DNA of 64,000 nucleotides from positions 2,666,001 through 2,730,000 of the forward strand of contig NZ_FNTQ01000001.1 of NCBI RefSeq assembly GCF_900105755.1, written 5' to 3'. The stretch is from Streptomyces sp. Ag109_O5-10. Lineage in GTDB: Bacteria; Actinomycetota; Actinomycetes; Streptomycetales; Streptomycetaceae. A model generated the notes under the pieces. That model did no database searches and was not told the DNA's origin. It saw only the letters and a list, made by a program, of their open reading frames with translations. Positions within the stretch are counted from its first letter, which is position 1, and the number at the start of each line of letters is the position of its first letter. A program made the position numbers and the translations under genes. Below, piece by piece: positions 1 to 8,906 of the stretch.

Positions 1-951
1 GCCGTCGAGAACGCCGTGAAGATCGCGCGTGCGTACACCAAGCGGCAGGCAGTCGTCGTCTTCGACCACGGCTACCACGGCCGGACCAACCTCACGATGG
101 CGCTGACCTCGAAGAACATGCCGTACAAGAACGGCTTCGGTCCGTTCGCGCCCGAGGTGTACCGGGTCCCGGTCGCCTACGCGTACCGCTGGCTCACCGG
201 CCCCGAGAACGCCGGCCCCGAGGCCGCCGCCCAGGCCATCGACCAGATCAGCAAGCAGATCGGCGCCGACAACGTCGCCGCGATCATCATCGAGCCGGTG
301 CTCGGCGAGGGCGGCTTCATCGAGCCCGCGAAGGGCTTCCTGCCGGCGATCAGGCAGTTCGCCAAGGACCACGGGATCGTGTTCGTCGCCGACGAGATCC
401 AGTCCGGGTTCTGCCGTACGGGTCAGTGGTTCGCGTGCGAGGACGAGGGCATCGTCCCGGACCTGATCACCACGGCCAAGGGCATCGCCGGCGGTCTGCC
501 GCTGGCCGCCGTGACCGGCCGCGCCGAGATCATGGACGCGGCGCACGCGGGCGGGCTCGGCGGCACCTACGGCGGCAACCCGGTCGCCTGCGCCGGCGCG
601 CTCGGGGCCATCGAGACCATGAAGGAGCTCGACCTCAACGCCAAGGCGAAGAACATCGAGTCGATCATGAAGCCCCGGCTCACCGCCATGGCCGAGAAGT
701 TCGACGTCATCGGCGACGTCCGCGGCCGGGGCGCGATGATCGCCATCGAGCTGGTCAAGGACCGCGCCACCAAGGAGCCGAACCCGGAGGCCACCGCGGC
801 CCTGGCCAAGGCCTGCCACCAGGAGGGACTGCTGGTCCTGACCTGTGGCACCTACGGCAACGTGCTCCGCTTCCTGCCCCCGCTGGTGATCGGCGAGGAC
901 CTCCTCAACGAGGGCCTCGACATCATCGAGCAGGCCTTCGCGCGGATCTGA
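1..951 (+). CDS. gabT: 4-aminobutyrate aminotransferase, 5' end outside window
   Basis: Class III PLP aminotransferase that would transfer the amino group of GABA to 2-oxoglutarate, giving succinate semialdehyde. The open frame enters from the left edge, so about the first quarter of the protein is missing. The visible 316 residues hold the substrate-side motif HGYHGRT, the PLP-aspartate motif VFVADEIQSGF (Asp codon 391-393) and the Schiff-base lysine in ITTAKGIAGGLPL (Lys codon 478-480), then GGTYGGNPVAC and a normal C-terminus. The two polyamine loci of this window make GABA or its precursors, so GabT is the natural next step. The family assignment is secure; GABA as the substrate rests on similarity and context. 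Confidence 0.9.
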   Translation, partial: AVENAVKIARAYTKRQAVVVFDHGYHGRTNLTMALTSKNMPYKNGFGPFAPEVYRVPVAYAYRWLTGPENAGPEAAAQAIDQISKQIGADNVAAIIIEPVLGEGGFIEPAKGFLPAIRQFAKDHGIVFVADEIQSGFCRTGQWFACEDEGIVPDLITTAKGIAGGLPLAAVTGRAEIMDAAHAGGLGGTYGGNPVACAGALGAIETMKELDLNAKAKNIESIMKPRLTAMAEKFDVIGDVRGRGAMIAIELVKDRATKEPNPEATAALAKACHQEGLLVLTCGTYGNVLRFLPPLVIGEDLLNEGLDIIEQAFARI

Positions 952-1004
952 GCCACAGGCTTCGCCCAGCCAAGCGCAAAGGGTCTCGAACCCGTGTGTC
1001 ACCA

Positions 1005-1049
1005 CCGCCCCGCCCCTCCCACCTGGCGTGATGTGGGGGGCTGGGGCGG
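1005..1049 (+). terminator. Probable terminator after gabT
   Basis: A GC-rich imperfect inverted repeat: the left arm starts CCGCCCC and ends CCCAC; the right arm starts GTGGGG and ends GGGGCGG, with one bulge and a short loop. It lies 54 bp after the gabT stop. There is no T-tract, which is usual for this kind of genome. Confidence 0.45.
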
Positions 1050-1144
1050 CCCCCGTCAGGCCGTGTGAAGAAGGTGTGCGAGGTGGATGACGGGACGCGA
1101 TTCCGCCTGTCGCGGCGCCGGACCCTGCCGTAGGTTCTACCCAG

Positions 1145-2032
1145 ATGAGAGATACACCCCGCCCACAGGGGACTGTGGGCGATTTCAGGGCGGGGCCTCC
1201 CCAGCTTCGACCTGGTCGTGCCCTCGCGCACACAACCGGTGCCTCTGGCTCCGGATCTCCTCACCGATCGGACGGTCGCTCGCCCCAAACCCCCCGGGGC
1301 GCGCGGCGTTCCGATCCGGACGGCCGCCTCGGAACCACCCCCCCTGTTCCGGGGCGGCCGACCTCCTTCCCTCGCTTTCCCCTTGCGGGACTCCTGGCGC
1401 TCGTGGGCCTGTCGGCCCTCCTCTTCGCGCTGATCACCTGGCAGGTCGTGGCCCATGGCCCGCTGCTCCGCCCGGACAGCCGCCTGAGCAGCGCACTCGT
1501 CCATCCGGACCGGTTCTCCGAACTCCTCTCCGACCTCGGGAACGTGCAGGTCGCGGTCCCGGTCCTGGTGCTCGTCATCGCCTACGTCGCCCGGCGCGGC
1601 CGTGCCACTGGTACAGACCGGTGGTGGCTGCCGCCCACGGCCGCCGCCGTCCTGATGGCCCTGGTCCCGGCGATCATCGTGCCGCTGAAGGACTGGACGG
1701 CCCGCCCGGGGACCCCTGTCGTCCCCCCGGCGGTCGGCTACTTCCCCTCCGGCCACACGGCGACGGCGGCGATCGCGTACGGCTCCGCGACCCTGCTCCT
1801 CCTCCCCTGGCTCACGTCCGCCGCCGCCCGCGGGACCGCCGTCACCGTGTGCGCGGTCCTGGTCCTCGGGGTCTCCTACGGTCTGGTCCGCCGCGGCTAC
1901 CACTGGCCGCTGGACGTGGTGGCCAGCTGGTGCCTGGCCACCGTCCTGCTGACGTCCCTGCGCCTGCTGCTCAGCCGAAGTACGCGTCGAAGTTCTTCTG
2001 GAACTCCCAGTCCGAGAACCGGTCCCAGTTGA
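1145..2032 (+). CDS. PAP2-family membrane phosphatase
   Basis: Integral-membrane phosphatase of the type-2 phosphatidic acid phosphatase family, likely acting on lipid phosphates or undecaprenyl pyrophosphate at the outer membrane face. The three signature motifs are present in order: K-x(5)-RP as KDWTARP, PSGHT, and a third motif in SYGLVRRGYHWPLDVVAS with the catalytic His and Asp. About five to six hydrophobic segments follow a basic, proline-rich N-terminal stretch of about 75 residues that looks disordered. The start is uncertain: the ATG at 1145 has no clear ribosome binding site. The 3' end overlaps the convergent chitinase gene by 62 bp, and the last 20 or so residues (serine- and arginine-rich) are encoded on chitinase antisense. 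Confidence 0.75.
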   Translation: MRDTPRPQGTVGDFRAGPPQLRPGRALAHTTGASGSGSPHRSDGRSPQTPRGARRSDPDGRLGTTPPVPGRPTSFPRFPLAGLLALVGLSALLFALITWQVVAHGPLLRPDSRLSSALVHPDRFSELLSDLGNVQVAVPVLVLVIAYVARRGRATGTDRWWLPPTAAAVLMALVPAIIVPLKDWTARPGTPVVPPAVGYFPSGHTATAAIAYGSATLLLLPWLTSAAARGTAVTVCAVLVLGVSYGLVRRGYHWPLDVVASWCLATVLLTSLRLLLSRSTRRSSSGTPSPRTGPS

Positions 2033-3776
2033 TCGACCAGGTCATCAGGCCGCGCAGGGACGGCCAGGTGCCGTGCGTGGTGTACGAGCCGCAGTTGGTC
2101 TTCTTCGTCAGGCAGTCCAGGGTCTTGGTGACCTCGGACGGGGCGACGTAGCCGTTGCCCGCGTTGGTCGAGGCCGGCATGCCGATGGCGATCTGGTCGG
2201 GGCGCAGCGGCGGGAAGACGTTGCCCGCGTCGCCCGCCACCGGGAAGCCGGTGAGCAGCATGTCGGTCATGGCGATGTGGAAGTCGGCGCCGCCCATGGA
2301 GTGGTACTGGTTGTCGAGCCCCATGATCGAGCCCGAGTTGTAGTCCTGGACGTGCAGCAGGGTCAGGTCGTCGCGCAGGGCGTAGATGACCGGGAGGTAC
2401 GCGCCGCAGCGCGGGTCCTGGCCGCCCCACTTGCCGGTGCCGTAGTACTGGTAGCCCATCTGCACGAAGAACGTCTCGGGCGCCATGGACAGCACGAACT
2501 TCGAGCCGTACTTGGCCTTGAGGGTCTTCAGCGCGGAGATGAGGTTGACGATCACCGGGGTCGTCGGGTTCTTGAAGTTCGTGTCGCTCGCGTCCAGGGA
2601 GAGCGAGTGGCCCTCGAAGTCGATGTCCAGGCCGTCGAGGCCGTAGGTGTCGATGATGTTCGAGACGGAGGAGACGAAAGTGTCCCGCGCGGCCGTCGTG
2701 GTGAGCTGCACCTGGCCGTTGGCGCCGCCGATGGATATCAGCACCTTCTTGCCGGCCGCCTGCTTGGCCTTGATCGCCGCCTTGAAGTCGGCGTCGCTCT
2801 CCACGTTCGCGCACTCGGTGACCGGGCAGCGGTTGAAGCGGATGTCCCCGGAGGTGGCCGAGGTCGGCTCGCCGAACGCCAGGTCGATGACGTCCCAGCT
2901 GTCGGGGACGTCGGCGAGCCGGGTGTACCCGGCGCCGTTGGCGAAGGAGGAGTGCAGGTAGCCGACCAGGGCGTGGGTGGGCAGGCCGGTGGAGCCGCCG
3001 GAGGAGCCGGAGGTCGTGGTGGCCGTCACCGCCGCCGACTTCGCGGACTCGCCGGCGTCGTTCACGGCGGTGACCTGGAAGCTGTACGCCGTCGACGGGT
3101 TCAGGCCGGTCACGGTGGCCGACGTCCCGGTCGCCGTCTGGACCCTGGTCCCGTCCCGGTAGACCGCGTAGCTCGTCGCGCCGGTGACCGCGCTCCAGGA
3201 CAGGGCCACGCTGGAGGAGGTGGCCGAGCCCGCGGCGAGCCCGGTGGGCGCGGCCGGCGGCTGGCCCGTGGTGGCGCCGCCCGGCCCGACCAGCGACACG
3301 TCGTCCGCGTAGTAGGCGCCGGTGCCGTACCAGCCGTGGGTGTAGATGGTGACCTTCGTCGTCGAGGCACCGGTGGTGAAGGTGGTGGTGAGTTTCTGCC
3401 AGTCGGGGGCGGACTGGGTCCAGGTGGAGACGTCGGTGGTGCCGGTGCCGCTCGCGCCGAGGTAGACGTAGGAGCCGCGGACGTAGCCGGACAGGGTGTA
3501 CTGCGAACTCGGCTTGACGGTCACCGTCTGCGCGCACTGGGCGTTGTCACTGCCGGCCGGGGTCGCCTGCAGCGCGGAGCTTCCGCCGTGCACGGGCGAG
3601 TTGACCGTCGTGCCGCTGCCCGCCGTGCAGGTCCAGCCGGAGAGTCCCGATTCGAACCCCCCGTTGACGGCGAGGTCCGCGTCGGCCGCACGGGCGGCCG
3701 ACGAGAGCGCGGTGATACCGGGTACGGCCAGCAACGCGGCCGTGAGCATGGTGAGGACAGGTCTCGCGCGAACCAC
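1971..3776 (-). CDS. chiB: Secreted GH18 chitinase with carbohydrate-binding and FnIII modules
   Basis: Exported family 18 endochitinase, 601 aa. Residues 1 to about 30 form a signal peptide with cleavage near ARA/ADAD. Residues 31-165 are a jelly-roll carbohydrate-binding module (NGGFESGLSGW, then YYADDVSL). Residues 172-262 are a fibronectin type III domain (PPAAPTGLAAG to AVTATTT). The catalytic domain starts near 268, with the chitin-fold motif KVLISIGG and the DxxDxDxE signature in YGLDGLDIDFEG; the catalytic acid is Glu388. GTG start at 3776 behind GGAGG with 5-nt spacing. The promoter carries a DasR-type operator, linking it to N-acetylglucosamine and chitin control. The symbol rests on synteny with S. 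coelicolor, where chiB lies a few genes from gabT. Confidence 0.92.
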   Translation of the reverse strand: MVRARPVLTMLTAALLAVPGITALSSAARAADADLAVNGGFESGLSGWTCTAGSGTTVNSPVHGGSSALQATPAGSDNAQCAQTVTVKPSSQYTLSGYVRGSYVYLGASGTGTTDVSTWTQSAPDWQKLTTTFTTGASTTKVTIYTHGWYGTGAYYADDVSLVGPGGATTGQPPAAPTGLAAGSATSSSVALSWSAVTGATSYAVYRDGTRVQTATGTSATVTGLNPSTAYSFQVTAVNDAGESAKSAAVTATTTSGSSGGSTGLPTHALVGYLHSSFANGAGYTRLADVPDSWDVIDLAFGEPTSATSGDIRFNRCPVTECANVESDADFKAAIKAKQAAGKKVLISIGGANGQVQLTTTAARDTFVSSVSNIIDTYGLDGLDIDFEGHSLSLDASDTNFKNPTTPVIVNLISALKTLKAKYGSKFVLSMAPETFFVQMGYQYYGTGKWGGQDPRCGAYLPVIYALRDDLTLLHVQDYNSGSIMGLDNQYHSMGGADFHIAMTDMLLTGFPVAGDAGNVFPPLRPDQIAIGMPASTNAGNGYVAPSEVTKTLDCLTKKTNCGSYTTHGTWPSLRGLMTWSINWDRFSDWEFQKNFDAYFG

Positions 3777-3820
3777 AAGTGCCTCCGAGGATGGGGGATT
3801 TGGAGGTGGGGTGCGCGCTC

Positions 3821-3849
3821 AATTTGGTCCAGACCAATCCAGCTGTCAA
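3821..3849 (-). promoter_or_regulatory. chiB promoter with DasR-responsive (dre) operator
   Basis: On the minus strand TTGACA (3849-3844), a 17-bp spacer and CAAATT (3826-3821) make a plausible promoter about 45 bp upstream of the chitinase start. Between and over these elements lies an interrupted palindrome at 3824-3837, arms TTGGTC and GACCAA around CA. It closely matches the known DasR site (ACTGGTCTAGACCAGT-like) found at Streptomyces chitinase promoters. Such placement would let DasR block RNA polymerase until amino-sugar phosphates release it. The site is read directly; DasR binding is inferred. Confidence 0.75.
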
Positions 3850-3988
3850 GAGTTGCGACCTTTCCCGGCCGCCCGCACAACAGCGCGCCGCCAGGGCGCG
3901 GAGCTGTATCGACATGCGGCTCCGCCGCGTGGGCGCGACCAGCCACGACGCACCCGCGGACGACCGGCGACCGACACGCGAGCGGCGC

Positions 3989-4432
3989 TCAGTCGTCGGC
4001 CAGGCCGGCGGCAGCCTCGTGCATCGCCAGCTCCAGCAGCGCCGGATCCGTCAGCGTCCCCGACCCGTCCGGCACCACCAGCCACCGCACCCCCAGGGTG
4101 GGCCGCCCGGGATACGGCACGACGATCCAGGTGCCTGCGCCCGCCGTGCGGATCCCGGTGCCGAGCCACCGGGCCGCCGTGCCGGGCGGCACGAAGAAGC
4201 CCACCCGGTTGTCCCCGAAGTCGGCCAGGACGGGCCCCGGCCGGTCGAGGACGCGGGTGAGCACGTCGAGGGTCGGATAGCCGAGCTCGCCCGGCAGGAT
4301 CAGTACGTCCCAGGCCCTGCCGGCGGGCAGCAGCGCGACCCCTCGCGGGTTGCGCTCCCATTCCCAGCGGCAGGCCTCGGGATCCGGTGCGACGGATGCC
4401 AGCCATTCGACCGCCGTCTTCGCCCCAGTCAT
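3989..4432 (-). CDS. Conserved hypothetical protein, possibly PrimPol N-domain-like
   Basis: 147-aa soluble protein. The ATG at 4432 is preferred because GGGGAGG lies just upstream; a longer reading from 4477 would add a basic, unlikely N-terminus. Motifs include ACRWEWERNPRGVALLPAG, WDVLILPGELG, GPVLADFGDNRVGFFVPPGTA, GAGTWIVVPYPGRPTLGVRWLVVP. The pattern of alternating short hydrophobic strands with VPPGT and GxWIVVP resembles the small streptomycete proteins annotated as bifunctional DNA primase/polymerase N-terminal domain, but no catalytic acidic triad is obvious. No firm function. It stands alone between chiB and the amine oxidase, on the same strand. Confidence 0.6.
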   Translation of the reverse strand: MTGAKTAVEWLASVAPDPEACRWEWERNPRGVALLPAGRAWDVLILPGELGYPTLDVLTRVLDRPGPVLADFGDNRVGFFVPPGTAARWLGTGIRTAGAGTWIVVPYPGRPTLGVRWLVVPDGSGTLTDPALLELAMHEAAAGLADD

Positions 4433-4559
4433 CAGAAGACCTCCCCATCTCGCTCCTCGACGCGGGCGTCGCGTCACGGGGAGAGAGGGAGGTCCCCGGA
4501 GGGCATTACGCGGGTTTCAGCACCTTGTTGAAGTGAGCTGGATCACACAACGACCGGGC

Positions 4560-5987
4560 TCAGCTGTCGAAGCCGAGTCCCAGCCGGTCCATCGCCCGCA
4601 GCCACAGGTTGCGGCGGCCACCGTGCGCGTCGGCGCGGGCCAACGACCACTTGGTGAGGGCGATACCGGTCCAGGCGAACGGCTCGGGCGGGAACGGCAG
4701 CGGTTTCTTGCGGACCATCTCGAGCCGGGTGCGCTCGGTCTCCTCCCCGGCCAGCAGGTCCAGCATCACGTCGGCACCGAACCGGGTGGCGCCGACGCCC
4801 AGGCCGGTGTACCCGGCCGCGTACGCCACCTTGCCCTGGTGGGCGGTGCCGAAGAACGCCGAGAAGCGGGAGCAGGTGTCGATCGCGCCGCCCCACGCGT
4901 GGGTGAAGCGGACGCCCTCCAGCTGCGGGAAGCAGTTGAAGAAGTGCCCGGCGAGCTTGGCGTAGGTCTCCGGACGGTCGTCGTACTCGCGGCGCACCCG
5001 GCCGCCGTAGTGGTGGACGGCGTCGTAGCCGCCCCACAGCACGCGGTTGTCGGCGGACAGCCGGAAGTAGTGGAACTGGTTGGCGGAGTCCCCGAGGCCC
5101 TGCCGGTTCTTCCAGCCGATCGCGCCGAGCTGCTCGGCGGTGAGCGGCTCGGTCATCAGGGCGTAGTCGTAGACCGGGACGGTGTAGGCACGGACCCGCT
5201 TGACCAGGTTCGGGAAGATGTTGGTGGCGAGCGCGACCTGCCGGGCGCGGACCGCCCCGTACGGGGTGCGGACGGCCATTCCGGCGCCATAGGCCTTCAG
5301 GGCGAGGGCGGGCGTGTGCTCGTACACGCGGACGCCGAGCGCGAGGCAGGCCTGCTTGAGGCCCCAGGCGAGCTTGGCCGGGTGCAGCATGGCCACGCCC
5401 CGGCGGTCCCACAGTCCCGCCTCGAAGGTCGGCGAGTCCACCTGCGCCCGTACCGCGTCGGCGTCGAGGAACTCGATGTCGTCCGCGAGGCCCTGCCGCT
5501 CCAGGTCCTTGTGCCAGTCGCGCAGTTGCCAGGCCTGGTAGGTCTCGGTGGCGACGTCGATCTCACCGGTGCGTTCGAACTCGCAGTCGATGCCGTGCCG
5601 GACGACGGCGGCCTCGATCTCGTCGAGGTTGCGCCGGCCCAGCTCCTGCAGCCGGTGGATCTCCTCGGGCCAGCGGGCGAGGCCGTTGGGCAGCCCGTGG
5701 GTGAGGGAGGCGGCGCAGAAGCCGCCGTTGCGGCCCGAGGCGGCCCAGCCCACCTCGTGACCTTCCAGCAGGACCACCTCGCGCCCGGGGTCGCGCTCCT
5801 TGGCGTTGAGCGCGGTCCACAGTCCGCTGTAGCCGCCGCCGACGACCAGCAGGTCGCAGGTGTCGGCGCCGGTCAGCGCGGGCTCGGGGTGGGGCTTGCC
5901 GGGGTCTTCCAGCCAGTACGCGACGGGCTGTGCTTCGGAGAGAGACTTGGTCCAATCTGCCTGCCGGCTCATGGCGCTTGGGGCCAT
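4560..5987 (-). CDS. FAD-dependent amine oxidase of the gamma-glutamylputrescine oxidase type
   Basis: DAO-family flavoprotein of 475 aa. The dinucleotide-binding motif VVGGGYSGLWTALNAKE lies near the N-terminus, followed by the PuuB/OrdL-type signature GWAASGRNGGFC and a C-terminal FAD segment YAAGYTGLGVGATRFGAD. Relatives oxidise N-gamma-glutamylputrescine or similar secondary or primary amines to the aldehyde, releasing H2O2 and ammonia. It is the last gene of the polyamine operon, 33 bp after potC, and the aldehyde would be taken up by the dehydrogenase at 10195-11730. The ATG at 5987 is chosen over a TTG at 5996 because GGGAG is 9 nt before the ATG but abuts the TTG. The exact substrate is not shown by sequence. 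Confidence 0.8.
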   Translation of the reverse strand: MAPSAMSRQADWTKSLSEAQPVAYWLEDPGKPHPEPALTGADTCDLLVVGGGYSGLWTALNAKERDPGREVVLLEGHEVGWAASGRNGGFCAASLTHGLPNGLARWPEEIHRLQELGRRNLDEIEAAVVRHGIDCEFERTGEIDVATETYQAWQLRDWHKDLERQGLADDIEFLDADAVRAQVDSPTFEAGLWDRRGVAMLHPAKLAWGLKQACLALGVRVYEHTPALALKAYGAGMAVRTPYGAVRARQVALATNIFPNLVKRVRAYTVPVYDYALMTEPLTAEQLGAIGWKNRQGLGDSANQFHYFRLSADNRVLWGGYDAVHHYGGRVRREYDDRPETYAKLAGHFFNCFPQLEGVRFTHAWGGAIDTCSRFSAFFGTAHQGKVAYAAGYTGLGVGATRFGADVMLDLLAGEETERTRLEMVRKKPLPFPPEPFAWTGIALTKWSLARADAHGGRRNLWLRAMDRLGLGFDS

Positions 5988-6020
5988 GATTTTCAACTCC
6001 CTACAGAGTCAATAAAGGGG

Positions 6021-6821
6021 TTATGCCTTTTGCCTGTTGCGGCGGTTGTTGATGAGCATCGATGCCAGGACGAACAGTACGGCGACCAGGAACATGGACG
6101 TACCGATGACATTGATCTGGACGGGCGTGCCGCGCTGTGCCGAACCCCAGACGAACATGGGGAAGGTGACGGTGGAGCCCGCGTTGAAATTGGTGATGAT
6201 GAAATCGTCGAAGGAGAGCGCGAAGGACAGCAGCGCGCCCGCCGCGATTCCGGGGGCCGCGATGGGGAGGGTGACCCTGACGAACGTCTGCACCGGTCCG
6301 GCGTAGAGGTCGCGGGCCGCCTCCTCCAGGCGCGGGTCCATCGACATCACACGCGCCTTGACCGCGGTGACGACGAAGCTGAGGCAGAACATGATGTGGG
6401 CGATCAGGATGGTGTAGAAGCCCAGCTGAGCGCCCATGTTGAGGAACAGGGTGAGCAGCGAGGCCGCCATCACGACCTCGGGCATCGCCATCGGCAGGAA
6501 GATCAGCGAGTTGACGGCGCCGCGGGCGCGGAACCGGTAGCGGACCAGCGCGAAGGCGATCATCGTGCCGAGCACGGTGGCGCCGATCGTCGCCAGGGCG
6601 GCGATCCGCAGGCTGATGGAGAGCGAGCCGCACATGTCGGCGACCCCGCACGGCTGCTTCCAGGCGTCCAGCGAGAACTGCTGCCATTCGTAGTTGAAGC
6701 GCCCCTTCGGTTTGTTGAAGGAGAACACCGTGACGATGACGTTCGGCAGGAGGAGATATCCGAGCGTCAGGAGTCCCGCGATGACGACGAGATTCTTCTT
6801 GAGCCAGTTGACGAAGGGCAT
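6021..6821 (-). CDS. potC: Polyamine ABC transporter permease, PotC type
   Basis: 266-aa inner-membrane permease with about six hydrophobic segments. The coupling-helix (EAA) loop reads LEEAARDLYAGPVQTFVRVTLPIAAPGI, diagnostic of ABC importers. The N-terminal FNKPKGRFNYEWQQFSLDAW matches spermidine/putrescine PotC proteins. It pairs with the PotB-type permease encoded just upstream: the PotB stop TAA is directly followed by this ATG with no gap, which implies translational coupling. Confidence 0.85.
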   Translation of the reverse strand: MPFVNWLKKNLVVIAGLLTLGYLLLPNVIVTVFSFNKPKGRFNYEWQQFSLDAWKQPCGVADMCGSLSISLRIAALATIGATVLGTMIAFALVRYRFRARGAVNSLIFLPMAMPEVVMAASLLTLFLNMGAQLGFYTILIAHIMFCLSFVVTAVKARVMSMDPRLEEAARDLYAGPVQTFVRVTLPIAAPGIAAGALLSFALSFDDFIITNFNAGSTVTFPMFVWGSAQRGTPVQINVIGTSMFLVAVLFVLASMLINNRRNRQKA

Positions 6822-7754
6822 TTAGACCAGATCCTCCGTCCCGGACCGGCGGATGTAGAGGGTGACCATGGCGAGGATCGCGGCCATGAGGATGAAGGAG
6901 AGCGCGGCCGCCGTCGGATAGTCGAGAATCCGCAGGAACTGCGTCTGGATCACGTTGCCGATCATGCGGGTGTCGGTCGAGCCGAGGAGTTCGGCGTTGA
7001 CGTAGTCGCCGGCCGCCGGGATGAAGGTCAGCAGGGTGCCGGAGACCACGCCCGGCATCGACAGCGGGAAGGTGACCTTACGGAACGTCGTCCACGGCTT
7101 GGCGTACAGGTCGCCGGCGGCCTCGTGCAGGCGACCGTCGATCCGCTCCAGCGAGGTGTAGAGCGGCAGGATCATGAACGGCAGGAAGTTGTACGTCAGA
7201 CCGCAGACCACGGCCAGTGGCGTGGCCAGCACGCGGTCGCCGGCCGTCCAGCCGAGGAAGTCGGTGACGCTCAGGATGTGCAGCGAGTTCAGGACGTGCA
7301 CGACCGGGCCGTTGTCGGCGAGGATCGTCTTCCAGGCCAGGGTGCGGATCAGGAAGCTGGTGAAGAACGGCGCGATCACCAGGATCATGATCAGGTTCCG
7401 CCAGCGCCCGGCGCGGAACGCGATCAGGTAGGCCAGCGGGTAGCCGAGCACCAGGCACAGGATCGTGGCCGCGGCGGCGTAGAACACCGACCTGAGGAAC
7501 TGCGGCCAGTACTCGCTCAGCGCGTCCCAGTAGGTCGCGAAGTGCCAGGTGACCTTGTAGCCCTCTTCCAGGGAGCCCGTCTGGATCGACGTGGACCCCT
7601 GGTAGATCATCGGCAGCGCGAAGAAGACGACCAGCCAGAGGATGCCGGGCAGCAGTAGCCAGTACGGGGTCCACTTGCCGCGCCTGCGCGGGGCCTTCTT
7701 CGTCTCGGGTTCGGCGGGCGCGAGCGGCGGCGGCGCCTCGGAGAGCGTGGCCAT
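6822..7754 (-). CDS. potB: Polyamine ABC transporter permease, PotB type
   Basis: 310-aa permease. A proline- and charge-rich cytosolic N-terminus ([20 protein letters not shown]) precedes the first membrane helix LLLPGILWLVVFFALP, and six helices follow. The EAA loop is LHEAAGDLYAKPWTTFRKVTFPLSMPGV. The ATG at 7754 shares its A with the TGA of potA (TGATG), so the two are translationally coupled. The frame stays open upstream inside potA, but that longer reading is chance. Confidence 0.85.
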   Translation of the reverse strand: MATLSEAPPPLAPAEPETKKAPRRRGKWTPYWLLLPGILWLVVFFALPMIYQGSTSIQTGSLEEGYKVTWHFATYWDALSEYWPQFLRSVFYAAAATILCLVLGYPLAYLIAFRAGRWRNLIMILVIAPFFTSFLIRTLAWKTILADNGPVVHVLNSLHILSVTDFLGWTAGDRVLATPLAVVCGLTYNFLPFMILPLYTSLERIDGRLHEAAGDLYAKPWTTFRKVTFPLSMPGVVSGTLLTFIPAAGDYVNAELLGSTDTRMIGNVIQTQFLRILDYPTAAALSFILMAAILAMVTLYIRRSGTEDLV

Positions 7755-8899
7755 CAGGCGGCCTCCTCCTCGGTGCCGGCGTCGATGTCCTGGGCGGCGT
7801 CGAGGCCGAAGGTGTGCGCCGGGCTCCAGTGCAGGACGACGTCGGCGCCCGGGACCAGGCGGCCGTCGCGCTCGACGTTCTGCACGTACACCGCGAACTC
7901 GGGGCAGACCGCGCTGTCGATGACGTACTGCGTGGACACGCCGATGAAACTCGCGTCGGCGACCTTCCCGGTGATCCGGTTGCGGCCCTCGGGGATGGAA
8001 CCCGCGTCGTCGGCGTGGGTGAGGGAGATCTTCTCGGGCCGGACCCCCACCAGCACCTTCCCGCCGGTCGTGGTCGGCGCCGAACATCGCGCCTCGGGCA
8101 GCACCAGCTTGCCGCCGCCGGCCTTGAGGACGATGTCGTCGCCGCTCTTCGAGTCGACCTCGGCCTCGATCAGGTTCGAGGTGCCGAGGAAGTTCGCGAC
8201 GAACGTGGTGTTCGGGTTCTCGTAGAGGTCGGCGGGCGAGCCGAGCTGCTCGACGCGGCCCGCGTTCATCACGGCGACCGTGTCGGCCATGGTCATGGCC
8301 TCCTCCTGGTCGTGCGTGACGTGCACGAAGGTGATGCCGACCTCGGTCTGGATCCGCTTGAGCTCCAGCTGCATCTGGCGGCGCAGTTTGAGGTCGAGGG
8401 CGCCGAGCGGCTCGTCGAGGAGGAGCACCTTGGGGTGGTTGATCAGCGCGCGGGCCACCGCGACCCGTTGCTGCTGGCCGCCGGAGAGCTGGTGCGGCTT
8501 CTTGCGCGCCTGCTCGCCGAGCTGGACCAGCTCCAGCATGTCCTCTACCTGCTTCTTCACGCTCTTGATGCCCCGCCGCCGCAGGCCGAAGGCGACGTTC
8601 TCGAAGATGTCCAGGTGCGGGAAGAGGGCGTACGACTGGAAGACCGTGTTCACCGGCCTCTTGTACGGCGGCAGATGGGTCACGTCCTGGTCGCCGAGGT
8701 GCACGGTGCCGGTGGTCGGCTCCTCGAGCCCCGCGATCATGCGCAGGGTGGTGGTCTTGCCGCAGCCGGAGGCACCGAGGAGCGCGAAGAAGGAGCCCTG
8801 CGGCACGGTCAGGTCCATCGGCTGTACGGCGGTGAAGCCGTTGTCGTAGGTCTTGCCGATGCCGGTGAGGCGGACGTCGCCGCTGCTGTCTGTCGTCAT
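7754..8899 (-). CDS. potA: Polyamine ABC transporter ATPase, PotA type
   Basis: 381-aa ATP-binding subunit that powers import through PotB and PotC. Walker [11 protein letters not shown]-loop [11 protein letters not shown], complete signature [15 protein letters not shown], Walker [13 protein letters not shown] and switch His in [10 protein letters not shown] are intact. The C-terminal TOBE region from about residue 290 ([10 protein letters not shown]) is typical of the PotA/MalK-like group. It starts 7 bp after the potD-like stop, so the genes are one transcription unit. Confidence 0.9.
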   Translation of the reverse strand: MTTDSSGDVRLTGIGKTYDNGFTAVQPMDLTVPQGSFFALLGASGCGKTTTLRMIAGLEEPTTGTVHLGDQDVTHLPPYKRPVNTVFQSYALFPHLDIFENVAFGLRRRGIKSVKKQVEDMLELVQLGEQARKKPHQLSGGQQQRVAVARALINHPKVLLLDEPLGALDLKLRRQMQLELKRIQTEVGITFVHVTHDQEEAMTMADTVAVMNAGRVEQLGSPADLYENPNTTFVANFLGTSNLIEAEVDSKSGDDIVLKAGGGKLVLPEARCSAPTTTGGKVLVGVRPEKISLTHADDAGSIPEGRNRITGKVADASFIGVSTQYVIDSAVCPEFAVYVQNVERDGRLVPGADVVLHWSPAHTFGLDAAQDIDAGTEEEAA

Positions 8900-8906
8900 G
8901 GTGTCG

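Noticed and set aside
4350..7658. 1102-codon open frame on the plus strand
   Set aside because: It lies antisense to the amine oxidase and permease genes, has biased Arg/Gly/Val composition and no family motif; long antisense frames are common in high-GC DNA.
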